Positions 1-8,667 of a stretch of 64,000 nt of DNA are shown piece after piece (the stretch's first letter is position 1; every line of letters begins with the position of its first letter). This stretch comes from an uncultured Bacteroidales bacterium (GTDB lineage: Bacteria > Bacteroidota > Bacteroidia > Bacteroidales > UBA932), in NCBI GenBank assembly GCA_900317845.1, contig ONII01000009.1, positions 51,285 through 115,284 of the forward strand, in the 5' to 3' direction. Below the pieces are notes generated by a model. The model worked only from the letters and a program-made list of their open reading frames with translations. It made no database searches and was not told where the DNA came from. A program made the position numbers and the translations under genes.

Positions 1-87
1 GACATAATCCCACGCGGAATCCACCACCTCCGGCTGCGCCAGACGGTCATAGTTCCCGGTAAGGACGGTATAAATCACTTTTTTCAT
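1..87 (-). CDS. N-terminus of a glycosyltransferase-like protein (partial)
   Basis: Only the first 29 codons are in the window; the gene runs off the left edge. The start is the ATG at 87. The product begins MKKVIYTVLTGNYDRLAQP, which resembles the opening strand of DUF616/TOD1-type glycosyltransferase-like proteins (VIYTxLxGxYDxLxxP). It is divergent from the glycosyltransferase and flippase genes to its right, which supports a role in surface glycan synthesis. The fragment is too short for domain assignment, so the family is a guess from the N-terminal motif and context. Confidence 0.5.
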   Translation of the reverse strand, partial: MKKVIYTVLTGNYDRLAQPEVVDSAWDYV

Positions 88-105
88 GCCGATACAAAAT
101 TAGCA

Positions 106-138
106 TTTTGCAAGGAAAGCACAAAATCATTATCTTTG
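106..138 (+). promoter_or_regulatory. Bacteroidota -33/-7 promoter of the glycosyltransferase gene
   Basis: TTTTG at 106-110 is followed after exactly 20 bp by TATCTTTG at 131-138, matching the Bacteroidota sigma-ABfr consensus. The ATG is at 148, so the leader is only a few bases. A TTG codon inside the -7 box (136) is in frame with the gene and can be mistaken for its start. Confidence 0.75.
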
Positions 139-147
139 TTTGTTGGT

Positions 148-990
148 ATGACCGGATTTGTCGTTCTCCATTACCTGGCGTACGAGATGACGCTGCAGTG
201 CACGGAAAGCCTCCTGGGGCTTGCCGGAGAAAAACACGTGGTTATTGTGGACAACGCCTCCCCCGGCGGCTCCGGACAGCGTCTGGCGCAACATTTTGCC
301 GGAAAGGCGGAAGTAACGGTGCTCCTATCTCCGCAAAATGAGGGCTTCGCGCGCGGTAACAATCTGGGATACTGCTATTTACGGGAGCATTTCTCCTGCG
401 AGTTTGTGGTGGTCCTGAACAACGACGTCCTCATTCCGGACACGGCCTTTATCGGCAAGGTGGCCTCCCTTTACCGGGAAACGCCTTTTGCCGTGCTGGG
501 GCCGGACATCCTCAATCCCGGAAGCGGGCTTCACCAGAACCCGGCGCACCTGAGGGGCTTTACCCGGGAGGAGGTACAGGCGCGGCTGGAGCGCTACCGG
601 AAAAACCTCTCCCACTATGCCTGGAGGCGCCTGAAATGGCGCATCAAACAGGCGTTCCGCCGGGCGCCGTCGCCGGCAGAGACGCCTTGGCAGGAAGCGG
701 CCCGGGATGTAGTGCTGCACGGGGCGTGCTTTGTTTTCTCGCCGGATTTCATCCGGGTGCGGGAATATGCCTTTAACCCCGGCACCTTCCTCTTTTTTGA
801 AGAGGACATCCTGCACTACGAATGCCTGCAGCAGGGTCTTCACCTGCTGTACAGCCCCAAGGTTCAGGTGCTGCATCTGGAAGATGTTGCCACCGACAAG
901 GCGTATCGGACCAACGCCCGAAAAGAAAAAATGAAACTGCAGGAAAGCATCCGTTCCATGGAGGTCCTGCTTAACCTGATGCGCCGCTGA
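148..990 (+). CDS. Family 2 glycosyltransferase (GT2)
   Basis: A soluble GT-A fold glycosyltransferase of 280 residues, predicted to move a sugar from a nucleotide-sugar donor to a lipid-linked or polysaccharide acceptor on the cytoplasmic face of the inner membrane. The N-terminus MTGFVVLHYLAYEMT, followed by VIVDNASPGGSG, NEGFARGNNLGY and VVVLNNDVLIP (the DxD-like NND), is typical of rhamnosyl/galactofuranosyl GT2 enzymes such as WbbL and GlfT. I chose ATG 148 because the in-frame TTG at 136 lies in the promoter. It is 3 bp from the flippase gene and surely cotranscribed with it. Acceptor and sugar cannot be read from sequence. Confidence 0.85.
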   Translation: MTGFVVLHYLAYEMTLQCTESLLGLAGEKHVVIVDNASPGGSGQRLAQHFAGKAEVTVLLSPQNEGFARGNNLGYCYLREHFSCEFVVVLNNDVLIPDTAFIGKVASLYRETPFAVLGPDILNPGSGLHQNPAHLRGFTREEVQARLERYRKNLSHYAWRRLKWRIKQAFRRAPSPAETPWQEAARDVVLHGACFVFSPDFIRVREYAFNPGTFLFFEEDILHYECLQQGLHLLYSPKVQVLHLEDVATDKAYRTNARKEKMKLQESIRSMEVLLNLMRR

Positions 991-993
991 CCC

Positions 994-2421
994 ATGGCCA
1001 CTTCTTCCATCAAACAGGCGGTTTACCTGAATGCCGCCGCCCGCTACTCCACACTGGTGCTGCGCCTGCTGTTCAACGCGGCGCTGGCCCGTATCCTGGT
1101 GCCGGAAGACTTTGGTGTAGTGGCCGTTGCCATGGTGTTCACCACTTTTTTCAGCCTGCTCTCGGACATGGGGCTGGGTGCAGGCATCATCCAGAACAAA
1201 GAACTGAGCCGGGAGGATATCGGGAGCATTTTCGCCTTCTCGCTGCGGCTGGGGCTCATCCTGATGGGCGCCTTTGCGCTTTTCTCCTTCCCCATGGCCC
1301 ATTTTTACGGAAACCGGGCACTGGTTCCGGTGGGCATGCTGCTGTCTGTCCAGCTGTTTTTCAATACGCTCAATGTAGTGCCCAACGCGCTGCTGCTCAA
1401 ACAAAAGGAGTTCAAGAAGGTAGCGCTCCGCATCCTGTGCGCCTGCCTTACCTCGGGCATTGTGGGGATCGGGCTGGCGCTGACGGGCCTTAACTATTAC
1501 GCCCTGGTGGTGCAGGCCATCCTGGATGCCGTGTTCATCTTCAGCTGGAACTATTTCTCCACGCGGCCGCCCATGGCCCGCAGGCCCGCGTGGGCCAGCC
1601 TGGAAAAAATCCGCAGCTACTCCGGATACCTCTTCAGCTTCAACCTTATCAACTACTTTGCCCGCAACCTGGACAACCTCCTCATCGGCAAGTACATGGG
1701 GCCTGCGCAGCTGGGCTACTACGACAAGTCCTATAAGCTCATGCTGTATCCGGTGAACAACCTCACCCATGTGATTACGCCGGTACTGCATCCCATTCTT
1801 TCCGAGCACCAGAACGACAAAGCCTATATCTATGACAAATATCGACAGGTAGTAAAGGTGCTGTCGCTGCTGGGGGCGTTCATCACCCCGTTTTTCTGGT
1901 TTTCTAGCGGAGAGATTATTCCCATCCTGTACGGGAAACAGTGGCTTCCGGCCATCCCCTGCCTTCAGTGGATGGCCCTCGCCATGTGGGCGCAGATGAT
2001 TCTTTCATCGGCCGGCACCATTTTCCAAAGCCTGGGAGACACCCGGCGGCTCCTGTGGAGCGGAAGCATGAATGCCATTATGGTGGTGGTGTTCATCATT
2101 GCCGGTTTGGCAGAAGGCAGCATTGTGGCCGTGGCGCGGAATGTAGCCATTGCCTATAACCTGCAATTCGTGGCCACGTTCTACATCCTGGTGCACCTGT
2201 CCTTCGGGTTCCGCACGCGGGACTTCCTCAAGGGCCTGCTGCCGGACCTGTGCGTGATGGGGGCCGTAGCCCTCTCCGGATACGGCTGCACCTTCCTCCC
2301 GGCGCTTCCGCTGGTGGGCGCCTTTGCCGTCAAACTGGCCATCATGGGTGCCGTGTACTTGCTGGCGCTTGTTCTTACCCGCCAGCTCAGGCCGCTTGTG
2401 GCCCTTCTTTTCCGCCGCTAA
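994..2421 (+). CDS. Oligosaccharide flippase (Wzx/PST family)
   Basis: A polytopic membrane protein of 475 residues in the polysaccharide transporter branch of the MOP superfamily, close to WzxC/TuaB. These proteins flip undecaprenyl-linked glycans across the inner membrane. The family's usual N-terminus is visible (YLNAAARYSTLVLRLLFNAALARILVPEDFGVVAVA), as are about 12-14 hydrophobic segments and the FARNLDNLLIGKYMG stretch mid-protein. The gene follows the GT2 gene by 3 bp and is closed by a hairpin shared with convergent glnS. The pairing of one GT and a flippase suggests a short glycan unit or the edge of a larger locus to the left. Confidence 0.88.
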   Translation: MATSSIKQAVYLNAAARYSTLVLRLLFNAALARILVPEDFGVVAVAMVFTTFFSLLSDMGLGAGIIQNKELSREDIGSIFAFSLRLGLILMGAFALFSFPMAHFYGNRALVPVGMLLSVQLFFNTLNVVPNALLLKQKEFKKVALRILCACLTSGIVGIGLALTGLNYYALVVQAILDAVFIFSWNYFSTRPPMARRPAWASLEKIRSYSGYLFSFNLINYFARNLDNLLIGKYMGPAQLGYYDKSYKLMLYPVNNLTHVITPVLHPILSEHQNDKAYIYDKYRQVVKVLSLLGAFITPFFWFSSGEIIPILYGKQWLPAIPCLQWMALAMWAQMILSSAGTIFQSLGDTRRLLWSGSMNAIMVVVFIIAGLAEGSIVAVARNVAIAYNLQFVATFYILVHLSFGFRTRDFLKGLLPDLCVMGAVALSGYGCTFLPALPLVGAFAVKLAIMGAVYLLALVLTRQLRPLVALLFRR

Positions 2422-2422
2422 A

Positions 2423-2454
2423 AAAAGGGGCCGACCACTTGGCCAGCCCCTTTT
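2423..2454. terminator. Bidirectional hairpin terminator
   Basis: AAAAGGGGC (2423-2431) pairs perfectly with GCCCCTTTT (2446-2454) around a loop that can itself pair GGCC with GGCC. A/T tracts lie on both sides and convergent genes end on either flank (flippase at 2421, glnS at 2473), so it can serve both strands. Confidence 0.85.
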
Positions 2455-2472
2455 GCCAATTACAGACGATAC

Positions 2473-4107
2473 CTATTCCGGTTTGTAAGAGTCCTTGAGC
2501 GCCGTGGTTTTGTTGAAAACGGGGTGCTCCGGAGTGGAGTCTTTATCCACAATATAGTAGCCGGTGCGTTCAAACTGCACGGCAATACCGCTTTGATCTT
2601 CCAGGAGAGCGGGTTCCGCCCAGCCCTTGCCAATAACCAGGGATTCCGGATTCAGGAAATCTTTATAGTCCTTATCCTCAGGCACTTGGGACATGTCCGC
2701 CAGGGTGAAGAGTTTGTCGTAATTGCGAACCTCCAGCTCCTTGGCAAACTGCGCGCTCACCCAATGGATGGTGCCCTTGACGGAACGGTACTCCGGTGAA
2801 GGGTCATAGGTGCACTTGAGTTCCACCACTTCCCCGTTCTCGTCCTTGATGACCTCATTGCACTGGACGATATAGGTGTATTTGAGACGGACCTCGCCGC
2901 CGGGTTTGAGGCGGAAGAACTTTTTGGGAGCATCTTCCATGAAATCGGCCCGGTCGATAAGGAGCTCTCCGGTGAAAGGGACACGGCGCTTGGCACCGTC
3001 GGGATCGGCCGGATTGAGCGGGCAGTTGAACCATTCCACCTTGCCTTCCGGCCAGTTGGTGATGGTAAGTTTGACAGGATCCTGCACCACCATGTAGCGG
3101 TTGGAGCGCTCATTGAGGTCCTGGCGCACACACCATTCCAGCAGCTGCAGGTCCATGAGTTGGTCCCGCTTGCTCACGCCAATCTTGTCGCAGAACATGC
3201 GCAGAGCCTTGGCGGTATAGCCGCGGCGGCGCACACCGCAGAGGGTGGGCATGCGAGGGTCGTCCCAGCCGCTTACCAAGCCCTTTTGCACCAGCTCCAG
3301 GAGCTTGCGCTTGGACATTAAGGTATACGTTAGGTTAAGGCGGGCAAATTCATACTGGTGAGAGGGATAGATACCCAGCGTTTCAATGAACCAGTCGTAC
3401 AGCGGACGATGGACGTCGAACTCCAGGGTACAGATGGAATGGGTGATGTGCTCGATGGAGTCGCACTGGCCGTGGGTGAAATCGTACATGGGGTAGATGC
3501 ACCATTTGTCCCCGGTGCGGTGATGGTGGGCAAATTTGATGCGGTACAACAGCGGGTCGCGGAACATCATGTTGGGATGGGCCATGTCAATTTTGGCGCG
3601 AAGCACTTTCTCCCCTTCTGCATACTTTCCGGCCTTCATTTCCCGGAAGAGCTTGAGGTTTTCCTCCACGGAACGGTCCCGCCAGGGGCTGGGCGTACCG
3701 GGTTTGTCCACGGTGCCGCGGCCGGCGCGAATCTGGTCCTGATTCTGGTCGTCCACATAGGCCAGGCCCCGCTGGATGAGTTCTTCTGCCCAGGCATACA
3801 GCTGGTCAAAGTAGTCGCTGGCATACAGTTCCTTGTCCCACTGAAAGCCCAGCCACTTGATGTCCTCCTTGATGGAGTCCACGTACTCGGTGTCTTCCTT
3901 GGTGGGGTTGGTGTCGTCGTAGCGGAGGTTGGTTTTGCCGCCGTACTTCTGCGCCAGGCCAAAGTTGAGGCAGATACTCTTGGCATGACCCAGATGCAGG
4001 TATCCGTTAGGTTCCGGCGGGAAACGGGTCATGATGCTGTCCACTTTGCCTTCTGCGAGGTCTTTCTCTATGATTTCTTCCAGAAAATTGAGTTTACGCT
4101 CTTCCAT
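2473..4107 (-). CDS. glnS: Glutamine--tRNA ligase
   Basis: Class I aminoacyl-tRNA synthetase of 544 residues that charges tRNA-Gln directly. The signature HIGH motif is PNGYLHLGHAKS (HLGH at residues 38-41) and the KMSKS-equivalent is LMSKRK (about 263-268). The two C-terminal anticodon-binding beta-barrels follow and are of normal length. The ATG at 4107 fits the family N-terminus (NFLEEIIEKDLAEGKV...TRFPPEPNGYLHLGH). It is monocistronic, with its own -7 box just upstream and a shared hairpin at its 3' end. Presence of glnS suggests that Gln-tRNA is made directly rather than only by amidation. Confidence 0.98.
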   Translation of the reverse strand: MEERKLNFLEEIIEKDLAEGKVDSIMTRFPPEPNGYLHLGHAKSICLNFGLAQKYGGKTNLRYDDTNPTKEDTEYVDSIKEDIKWLGFQWDKELYASDYFDQLYAWAEELIQRGLAYVDDQNQDQIRAGRGTVDKPGTPSPWRDRSVEENLKLFREMKAGKYAEGEKVLRAKIDMAHPNMMFRDPLLYRIKFAHHHRTGDKWCIYPMYDFTHGQCDSIEHITHSICTLEFDVHRPLYDWFIETLGIYPSHQYEFARLNLTYTLMSKRKLLELVQKGLVSGWDDPRMPTLCGVRRRGYTAKALRMFCDKIGVSKRDQLMDLQLLEWCVRQDLNERSNRYMVVQDPVKLTITNWPEGKVEWFNCPLNPADPDGAKRRVPFTGELLIDRADFMEDAPKKFFRLKPGGEVRLKYTYIVQCNEVIKDENGEVVELKCTYDPSPEYRSVKGTIHWVSAQFAKELEVRNYDKLFTLADMSQVPEDKDYKDFLNPESLVIGKGWAEPALLEDQSGIAVQFERTGYYIVDKDSTPEHPVFNKTTALKDSYKPE

Positions 4108-4128
4108 AATCTAACTGTTATTAGCCCT

Positions 4129-4136
4129 CAAAGGTA
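4129..4136 (-). promoter_or_regulatory. -7 box of glnS promoter
   Basis: On the minus strand TACCTTTG matches TAnnTTTG and lies 21 bp before the glnS ATG. I see no convincing -33 box at the usual distance. Confidence 0.55.
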
Positions 4137-4177
4137 CGAAAAAATCCCCACAAATGTGCAGATACAAAAAAAATTAG

Positions 4178-4185
4178 TAATTTTG
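4178..4185 (+). promoter_or_regulatory. -7 box of spt promoter
   Basis: TAATTTTG matches the Bacteroidota -7 consensus and leaves a leader of about 25 bases before ATG 4218. The -33 region is weak. It is back to back with the glnS promoter. Confidence 0.55.
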
Positions 4186-4217
4186 CACGTTTAAACAGAC
4201 TAAAACCTACATATAAT

Positions 4218-5408
4218 ATGGGACTTTTACACGCGAGACTGGCCAAGTATGACCTTCCGCAGAAGATGCAGGAAAGAGGAATTTACCCTTATTTCCGCCA
4301 AATCACCAGCAAACAGGGCACCGAAGTTACCATGGACGGTAAGCAAATCCTCATGTTCGGTTCCAACGCCTATACCGGCCTCACCGGTGACGAACGCGTC
4401 ATCAACGCCGGCATCGAAGCCCTGAAAAAATACGGTTCCGGTTGCGCCGGCTCCCGTTTCCTGAATGGCACGCTGGACATTCACGTGCAATTGGAAAAAG
4501 AACTCGCCGCCTTCGTGGGCAAAGATGAGGCCCTGGTCTTCTCCACCGGCTTCACCGTCAACAGCGGCGTTATCCCCCAGCTCCTCACCAAGGACGATTT
4601 CATCATTTGCGATGACCGCGACCATGCCTCCATCGTGGACGGCCGCCGCCTGTCCTTTGCCAAGAGCCTCCACTACAAGCACAACGACATGAAAGACCTG
4701 GAGCGCTGCCTCAAACGCTGCCCCAAGAATGCCGTGAAGCTCATTGTGGTGGACGGTGTGTTCTCCATGGAAGGAGACCTGGCCAAACTGCCGGAGATTG
4801 TGGAGTTCAAGCACAAGTACGACAACGTAGCCATCATGGTGGACGAAGCCCACGGCCTGGGTGTCTTTGGCAAGCAGGGCCGCGGCGTATGCGACCACTT
4901 CCACCTCTCCAAGGAGATCGACCTTATCATGGGTACCTTCTCCAAGAGCCTGGCGGCCATTGGTGGTTTCATCGCCGCAGACAGCGTCATTATCAACTAC
5001 TTGCGTCACACCGCCCGTACCTACATTTTCCAGGCTTCGGATACGCCCGCCGCAACGGCCAGCGCCCTGGAGGCCCTGCACATTATCCAGAAGGAACCCC
5101 AGCGCATCACCAACCTGTGGGATGTCACCAACTATGCCCTCCGCCGCTTCAAAGAGGCCGGCTTCGAGATTGGAGACACGGAAAGCCCGATTATCCCGCT
5201 GTACGTGCGCGACATGGAGAAAACCTTCATCGTCACCAAACGGGCCTTTGACGAGGGCGTATTCATCAACTCCGTGATTCCGCCGGCATGCGCCCCGGAA
5301 GATACGCTCATCCGCTTCTCCCTGATGGCCACCCATACCCGCGAACAGGTAGACCGCGCCGTAGACGCCCTCACCAAGGTGTTCAAGGAAGAAGGCATCA
5401 TCAAATAG
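4218..5408 (+). CDS. spt: Serine palmitoyltransferase (sphingolipid synthesis)
   Basis: PLP-dependent alpha-oxoamine synthase of 396 residues. It condenses serine with a long acyl-CoA/ACP to 3-ketosphinganine, the committed step of Bacteroidota sphingolipid synthesis. It is near-identical in layout to the Bacteroides enzyme: N-terminus MGLLHARLAKYDLPQK, DDRDHASI with the stacking His 136, DEAHGLG (209-215) and the Schiff-base Lys 243 in GTFSKS. The close relatives KBL and BioF differ in the N-terminus. The gene is monocistronic and followed by a long palindrome. Sphingolipid production is expected to affect envelope properties and, in a host-associated species, host signalling. Confidence 0.93.
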   Translation: MGLLHARLAKYDLPQKMQERGIYPYFRQITSKQGTEVTMDGKQILMFGSNAYTGLTGDERVINAGIEALKKYGSGCAGSRFLNGTLDIHVQLEKELAAFVGKDEALVFSTGFTVNSGVIPQLLTKDDFIICDDRDHASIVDGRRLSFAKSLHYKHNDMKDLERCLKRCPKNAVKLIVVDGVFSMEGDLAKLPEIVEFKHKYDNVAIMVDEAHGLGVFGKQGRGVCDHFHLSKEIDLIMGTFSKSLAAIGGFIAADSVIINYLRHTARTYIFQASDTPAATASALEALHIIQKEPQRITNLWDVTNYALRRFKEAGFEIGDTESPIIPLYVRDMEKTFIVTKRAFDEGVFINSVIPPACAPEDTLIRFSLMATHTREQVDRAVDALTKVFKEEGIIK

Positions 5409-5500
5409 GTGACAGCTAACCACTTCACCTACAACACATTACAGAATAATCCTCGTTCAGATTTTGAACGAGGATTATCTTATAAATGCCTAAGGGTGAA
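5409..5500. repeat. Dispersed palindromic element, copy 1
   Basis: A 14-bp perfect inverted repeat (left arm 5446-5459, right arm 5465-5478, core ATAATCCTCGTTCA) preceded by GTGACAG 37 bp upstream. A second copy with the same stem sequence, the same GTGACAG and the same 37-bp offset occurs at 46561-46650. It lies between spt and the convergent aspartokinase-like gene and could act as a terminator, although no clear T-run follows it. Confidence 0.75.
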
Positions 5501-6760
5501 TTACTTAGCAATCACGTTTGCGGCTTTGTCCACATCTGCGGCGGCGACCACCACGGAGATACTCAGTTCTTCCCCGCCCTGGGCGCTGGCGATGATGTTG
5601 ATGCCAGCGTTGCCCAAAGCGCTGTACACCGCGCCGGACGTGCCGGGCAGGTTGCGCATGCGGCTGCCAAACACGGTGACAATCCCCACCGCCTGGTTAA
5701 GCACCACCACGTCGTCCAGCGGGAGCAGCGGATTGTCCTTGAACAGGCTGCGGATAGCCGTGAGGGCCCGCTCCTTCTCCTCCGTGCGGATGGCAAAGCT
5801 GATGGAATACTCGGAGGAGGTCTGGGCAATGAAACGCACATTGACCCCGGCCGATGCCAGGCAGGAGAAAATGGCGCCGGACATGCCCACGCGGCCCAGA
5901 AGGCCGGTACCGTATACGGTAATGAGGTCCAGGTCCTTGTCTGCCAGGACGGCGGTCTTATGCGAGGACCCCGTGGAAATGAGCGTACCTTCAAATTGTT
6001 CGTCCTCGATATCTTTTACCAGGATGGGGATGCCCGCATTCTTGGCCGGCCAGATGGCGTAGGAAGAGAAAGGGGCACGGTCCGATGCGCAGTAGTGAGC
6101 TGCTTCATCGTAGGTGATGGCGCTGAGGCCTTCTACACCATGGGCTTCCACATGGAACTCGATGGTTTCCGCCTTTAAAACGGCAGCGATGAGCGCGGCC
6201 ATCATATGGGCGCCGTCCTTGCCCACACGCACAATATACCCTGAAGTGAGACGGCCGTAACCGCCGGAAATCACCAGCGGGCCGCTGCCCTTGCAACGGG
6301 CCGTGATTTGCTGCTTGGAGGCGTTCCAGTCAAAGTGCTGCTCGCCTTTGGAGTCACTGCTGCAAATCATGAGCTCTGTGCCATCCAGAAGTTTCCCTTG
6401 CACGTGCTGGTTCACGGCCTCCGCGCACAGGCGGGCACATTTGGCCATCACGTAGTCCTCAATGGCAATGGACGAGGTTTGCACGTACATGGCTTCCCTA
6501 AGGTAGGTGGAAATGGTGTCGATGGTTTTTTCCACCATCTGGACGTACGCAGGATTCACCGCCATGTCCAGGAAATACTTCCGGATGGCCTCCAGATCCT
6601 CCTTGGCCGATTTTTTCTCCTGGATGGTCTTGCGGATGGCTTCGCGGAACATGCCTTCGATGGTGCGCTGCGGCCGGATGACGGCAATGGTGCCGGAGCC
6701 GATCAGGCTTGCAATCTTTCCAATGGAATGTTGCTTAAGGACGAATGCTTTTACTATCAT
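5501..6760 (-). CDS. Aspartokinase-like protein with degenerate kinase domain and ACT domains
   Basis: 419 residues, collinear with monofunctional aspartate kinase (LysC/ThrA kinase part). The C-terminal third carries two ACT-type ligand-binding domains (for example GTGLLGRVGMSGAIFSCLASAGVN and GSRMRNLPGTSGAVYSALGNAGIN). The catalytic half looks inactive: the N-terminal KFGGTS nucleotide motif is absent, the GRxGSDY motif reads VGKDGAHMM, and TDVDGV reads VEAHGV. It is therefore more likely a regulatory or amino-acid-sensing homologue than the enzyme, unless it is a highly diverged kinase. The start has a TAAAATTTG-like box just upstream. It stands alone between a palindrome and a divergent membrane-protein gene. 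Confidence 0.75.
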   Translation of the reverse strand: MIVKAFVLKQHSIGKIASLIGSGTIAVIRPQRTIEGMFREAIRKTIQEKKSAKEDLEAIRKYFLDMAVNPAYVQMVEKTIDTISTYLREAMYVQTSSIAIEDYVMAKCARLCAEAVNQHVQGKLLDGTELMICSSDSKGEQHFDWNASKQQITARCKGSGPLVISGGYGRLTSGYIVRVGKDGAHMMAALIAAVLKAETIEFHVEAHGVEGLSAITYDEAAHYCASDRAPFSSYAIWPAKNAGIPILVKDIEDEQFEGTLISTGSSHKTAVLADKDLDLITVYGTGLLGRVGMSGAIFSCLASAGVNVRFIAQTSSEYSISFAIRTEEKERALTAIRSLFKDNPLLPLDDVVVLNQAVGIVTVFGSRMRNLPGTSGAVYSALGNAGINIIASAQGGEELSISVVVAAADVDKAANVIAK

Positions 6761-6847
6761 GGTGCAAATTTTAATTAGCCGTTACGAACCACAAATATAA
6801 CCATTTCGTTCCGTTTGGTCAAGAGATGCGCCGGTATTCTTCCCGCC

Positions 6848-6879
6848 TTTGGAGATGTCTTTTTTTCTTCTTACCTTCG
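6848..6879 (+). promoter_or_regulatory. -33/-7 promoter of the YczE/YitT-like gene
   Basis: TTTG (6848-6851), 20-bp spacer, TACCTTCG (6872-6879); one mismatch to the -7 consensus. ATG follows at 6903. Confidence 0.65.
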
Positions 6880-6902
6880 TAAGATAGTAAACCACACTGA
6901 TT

Positions 6903-7589
6903 ATGACCAAAACCAATAGCCTGATGGTCCGATACGGCATCTCCACCCTGGGTCTCCTGGTAGTAGCGCTGGGTGTGGGCCTGTCCATCAAATCCAACCT
7001 GGGTATCGCGCCCCTTTCCTGCATCCCTACCGTCCTGAGCCTCCGCTTCACGCACGTTTCCGTGGGCACGTTCACCTGGATCTTCAACCTGCTGTTCATC
7101 GTACTGCAGGCCGCCATCCTTCGCAAAGACTTCAAATGGGAACACGTGCTGCAGGTGCTGCCCATCCTCATCTTCGGCTACATGGTGGACGGGGCTATCT
7201 GGCTGTTTGATGCCCTGCAATCCCCCGCCACCAACTACGTGGTGCAAATCCTGCTGTGCCTGGGCGCCGTGGTGCTCACCGCCGTTGGCATCCGCCTGGA
7301 AGTGGTGGGCCAGGGATGGATTCTCCCGGCCGACAACACCCTGTACATCATCACGCTGCGCACGGGCGCACGCTTCTCCGTTGTCAAAATCCTCATGGAC
7401 GTGGCGCTGGTAGTCATTACGGTGCTGCTGGCCCTGTGGTTCTTCGGCCTTCTCACCGGCAACGGCCACACCATGGTGGTCCGGGAAGGCACCCTGATCC
7501 AGGCCCTCCTTACCGGCGCCTGCATGCATGTGACGGATCCCCTGCTGAACCGCTGGCTGGAGCCGGTGGTAGCCCGGGCCCGGAAATAA
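6903..7589 (+). CDS. YczE/YitT-like integral membrane protein (DUF6198-like)
   Basis: 228 residues with about five to six hydrophobic segments. The pattern GISTLGLLVVALGVGLSIKSNLGIAPLSCIPTVLS is the hallmark of the YczE/YyaS/YitT group (glycine-rich first helix, then NLGxxP). The C-terminal soluble YitT domain is lacking. The family probably consists of small inner-membrane transporters or permease-like proteins, with no substrate established. It has its own promoter, stands as a single gene and ends about 100 bp before the convergent methyltransferase gene. Function remains unassigned beyond the membrane family. Confidence 0.75.
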   Translation: MTKTNSLMVRYGISTLGLLVVALGVGLSIKSNLGIAPLSCIPTVLSLRFTHVSVGTFTWIFNLLFIVLQAAILRKDFKWEHVLQVLPILIFGYMVDGAIWLFDALQSPATNYVVQILLCLGAVVLTAVGIRLEVVGQGWILPADNTLYIITLRTGARFSVVKILMDVALVVITVLLALWFFGLLTGNGHTMVVREGTLIQALLTGACMHVTDPLLNRWLEPVVARARK

Positions 7590-7689
7590 GCTCCCCTGTC
7601 CAAACACTCCGAAGCTCGAACCTCTCGTTCATCGCAGAGCTACGCCGACTTCAATCATTCAACGACGGGCTTGACCGATAAAGTGGGAT

Positions 7690-8364
7690 CTACCAGATGA
7701 AAGGGATCACTTTGTACTTCACCTTCTGCTTGTAGTCCTTGTAACCCTCCAGCCCTTCCTCCAGGACCATCTCCTCATTCTTTATACGTTTGGCGATCAG
7801 CGGAATGTACAGCAACATGATCAGGAACGAGAGGGGTGAAGCAAGCACCAGCGGCATGGCTAGGAAAAGGACGGTCGTCGCCATGTACATCGGATGCCGG
7901 ACGACTCCATAAAGCCCCGTGTCGATGACCTTCTGATTCTCCTGCACTTCGATGGTTCGGGACAGGTAGGTGTTCTCCCGCAAAACCTCCGCGTAGAGCA
8001 GATAGCAAATCAGGAAAAGACCTGCCGATACCCAAACAGCCCAGTCAGGCAGCACGCACCAGCCCAAACGCCAATTGAAGCCCGCCACGACAAACGCGGC
8101 GACAAACAGGAGGCCGCTGAGTTTGACGACCGTCTTCTGCTCCTTCTCTTCTTCTTTGGCATTCAGCCGCTTGCGGAGCAGTTCCGGATTCTTCGCCATC
8201 ATGACCAGGCCGGCACAGAACATCGGCACAAGCAGGATGCCCATCAGCAGACAAGCCTGCCAATACTGAAACGACCCCGCCGGCAGGAAAAGCAACAGGC
8301 CGATAACGATCACCCCAAGCAGAAACTTGCCGAGAGCTTGCAGGAAGAGTCCGTCCTTGTCCAT
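7690..8364 (-). CDS. Isoprenylcysteine carboxyl methyltransferase family membrane protein
   Basis: 224-residue membrane protein with about five hydrophobic segments and the C-terminal ICMT/PEMT signature VIDTGLYGVVRHPMYMA, the SAM-binding RHPxY core. Bacterial members methylate unknown, probably lipid or small hydrophobic, substrates; eukaryotic members methylate prenylated Cys. A charged cytoplasmic loop (LNAKEEEKEQKTVVK) separates the early helices. It lies 6 bp after the MNT nucleotidyltransferase start on the same strand, so it may be the last gene of the HEPN-MNT transcript, although no functional link is evident. Confidence 0.82.
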   Translation of the reverse strand: MDKDGLFLQALGKFLLGVIVIGLLLFLPAGSFQYWQACLLMGILLVPMFCAGLVMMAKNPELLRKRLNAKEEEKEQKTVVKLSGLLFVAAFVVAGFNWRLGWCVLPDWAVWVSAGLFLICYLLYAEVLRENTYLSRTIEVQENQKVIDTGLYGVVRHPMYMATTVLFLAMPLVLASPLSFLIMLLYIPLIAKRIKNEEMVLEEGLEGYKDYKQKVKYKVIPFIW

Positions 8365-8370
8365 GGTTGT

Positions 8371-8667
8371 TTAAATGCAAACTCCGGTTCGCAGCACGTC
8401 CTCGTACAACGGAGACGGATGTCTCTGGTCTATCAGAACAGGCTCGATCAACGTGTTAACATTCCAGGTAAGCGACCACAATAATGCGGATGCCTTTAGG
8501 AAATCGTCTTTCACCTCAGGGACAACCACGGCCACGTCGATATCACTGTCGGGGCGGGCCTTGCCTTTACTATAGGAGCCGTACAGGTAAACGGTAGCAG
8601 AACCGAAATGCTCCAGCACAAGTGTCTTATACTGCCGTACAGCCGCTATAACATCTCTTTTACCCAT
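8371..8667 (-). CDS. MNT-type minimal nucleotidyltransferase (HEPN/MNT pair)
   Basis: 98-residue minimal nucleotidyltransferase. The catalytic signature is complete: GS at residues 30-31 followed after ten residues by the Asp pair in DSDIDVAVV (D42, D44). MNT proteins of HEPN/MNT toxin-antitoxin systems act as antitoxins, in studied cases by attaching AMP to the partner HEPN ribonuclease. Here the gene overlaps the HEPN gene by 22 bp, giving coupled translation. The C-terminus is short, as is normal for the family. Confidence 0.85.
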   Translation of the reverse strand: MGKRDVIAAVRQYKTLVLEHFGSATVYLYGSYSKGKARPDSDIDVAVVVPEVKDDFLKASALLWSLTWNVNTLIEPVLIDQRHPSPLYEDVLRTGVCI

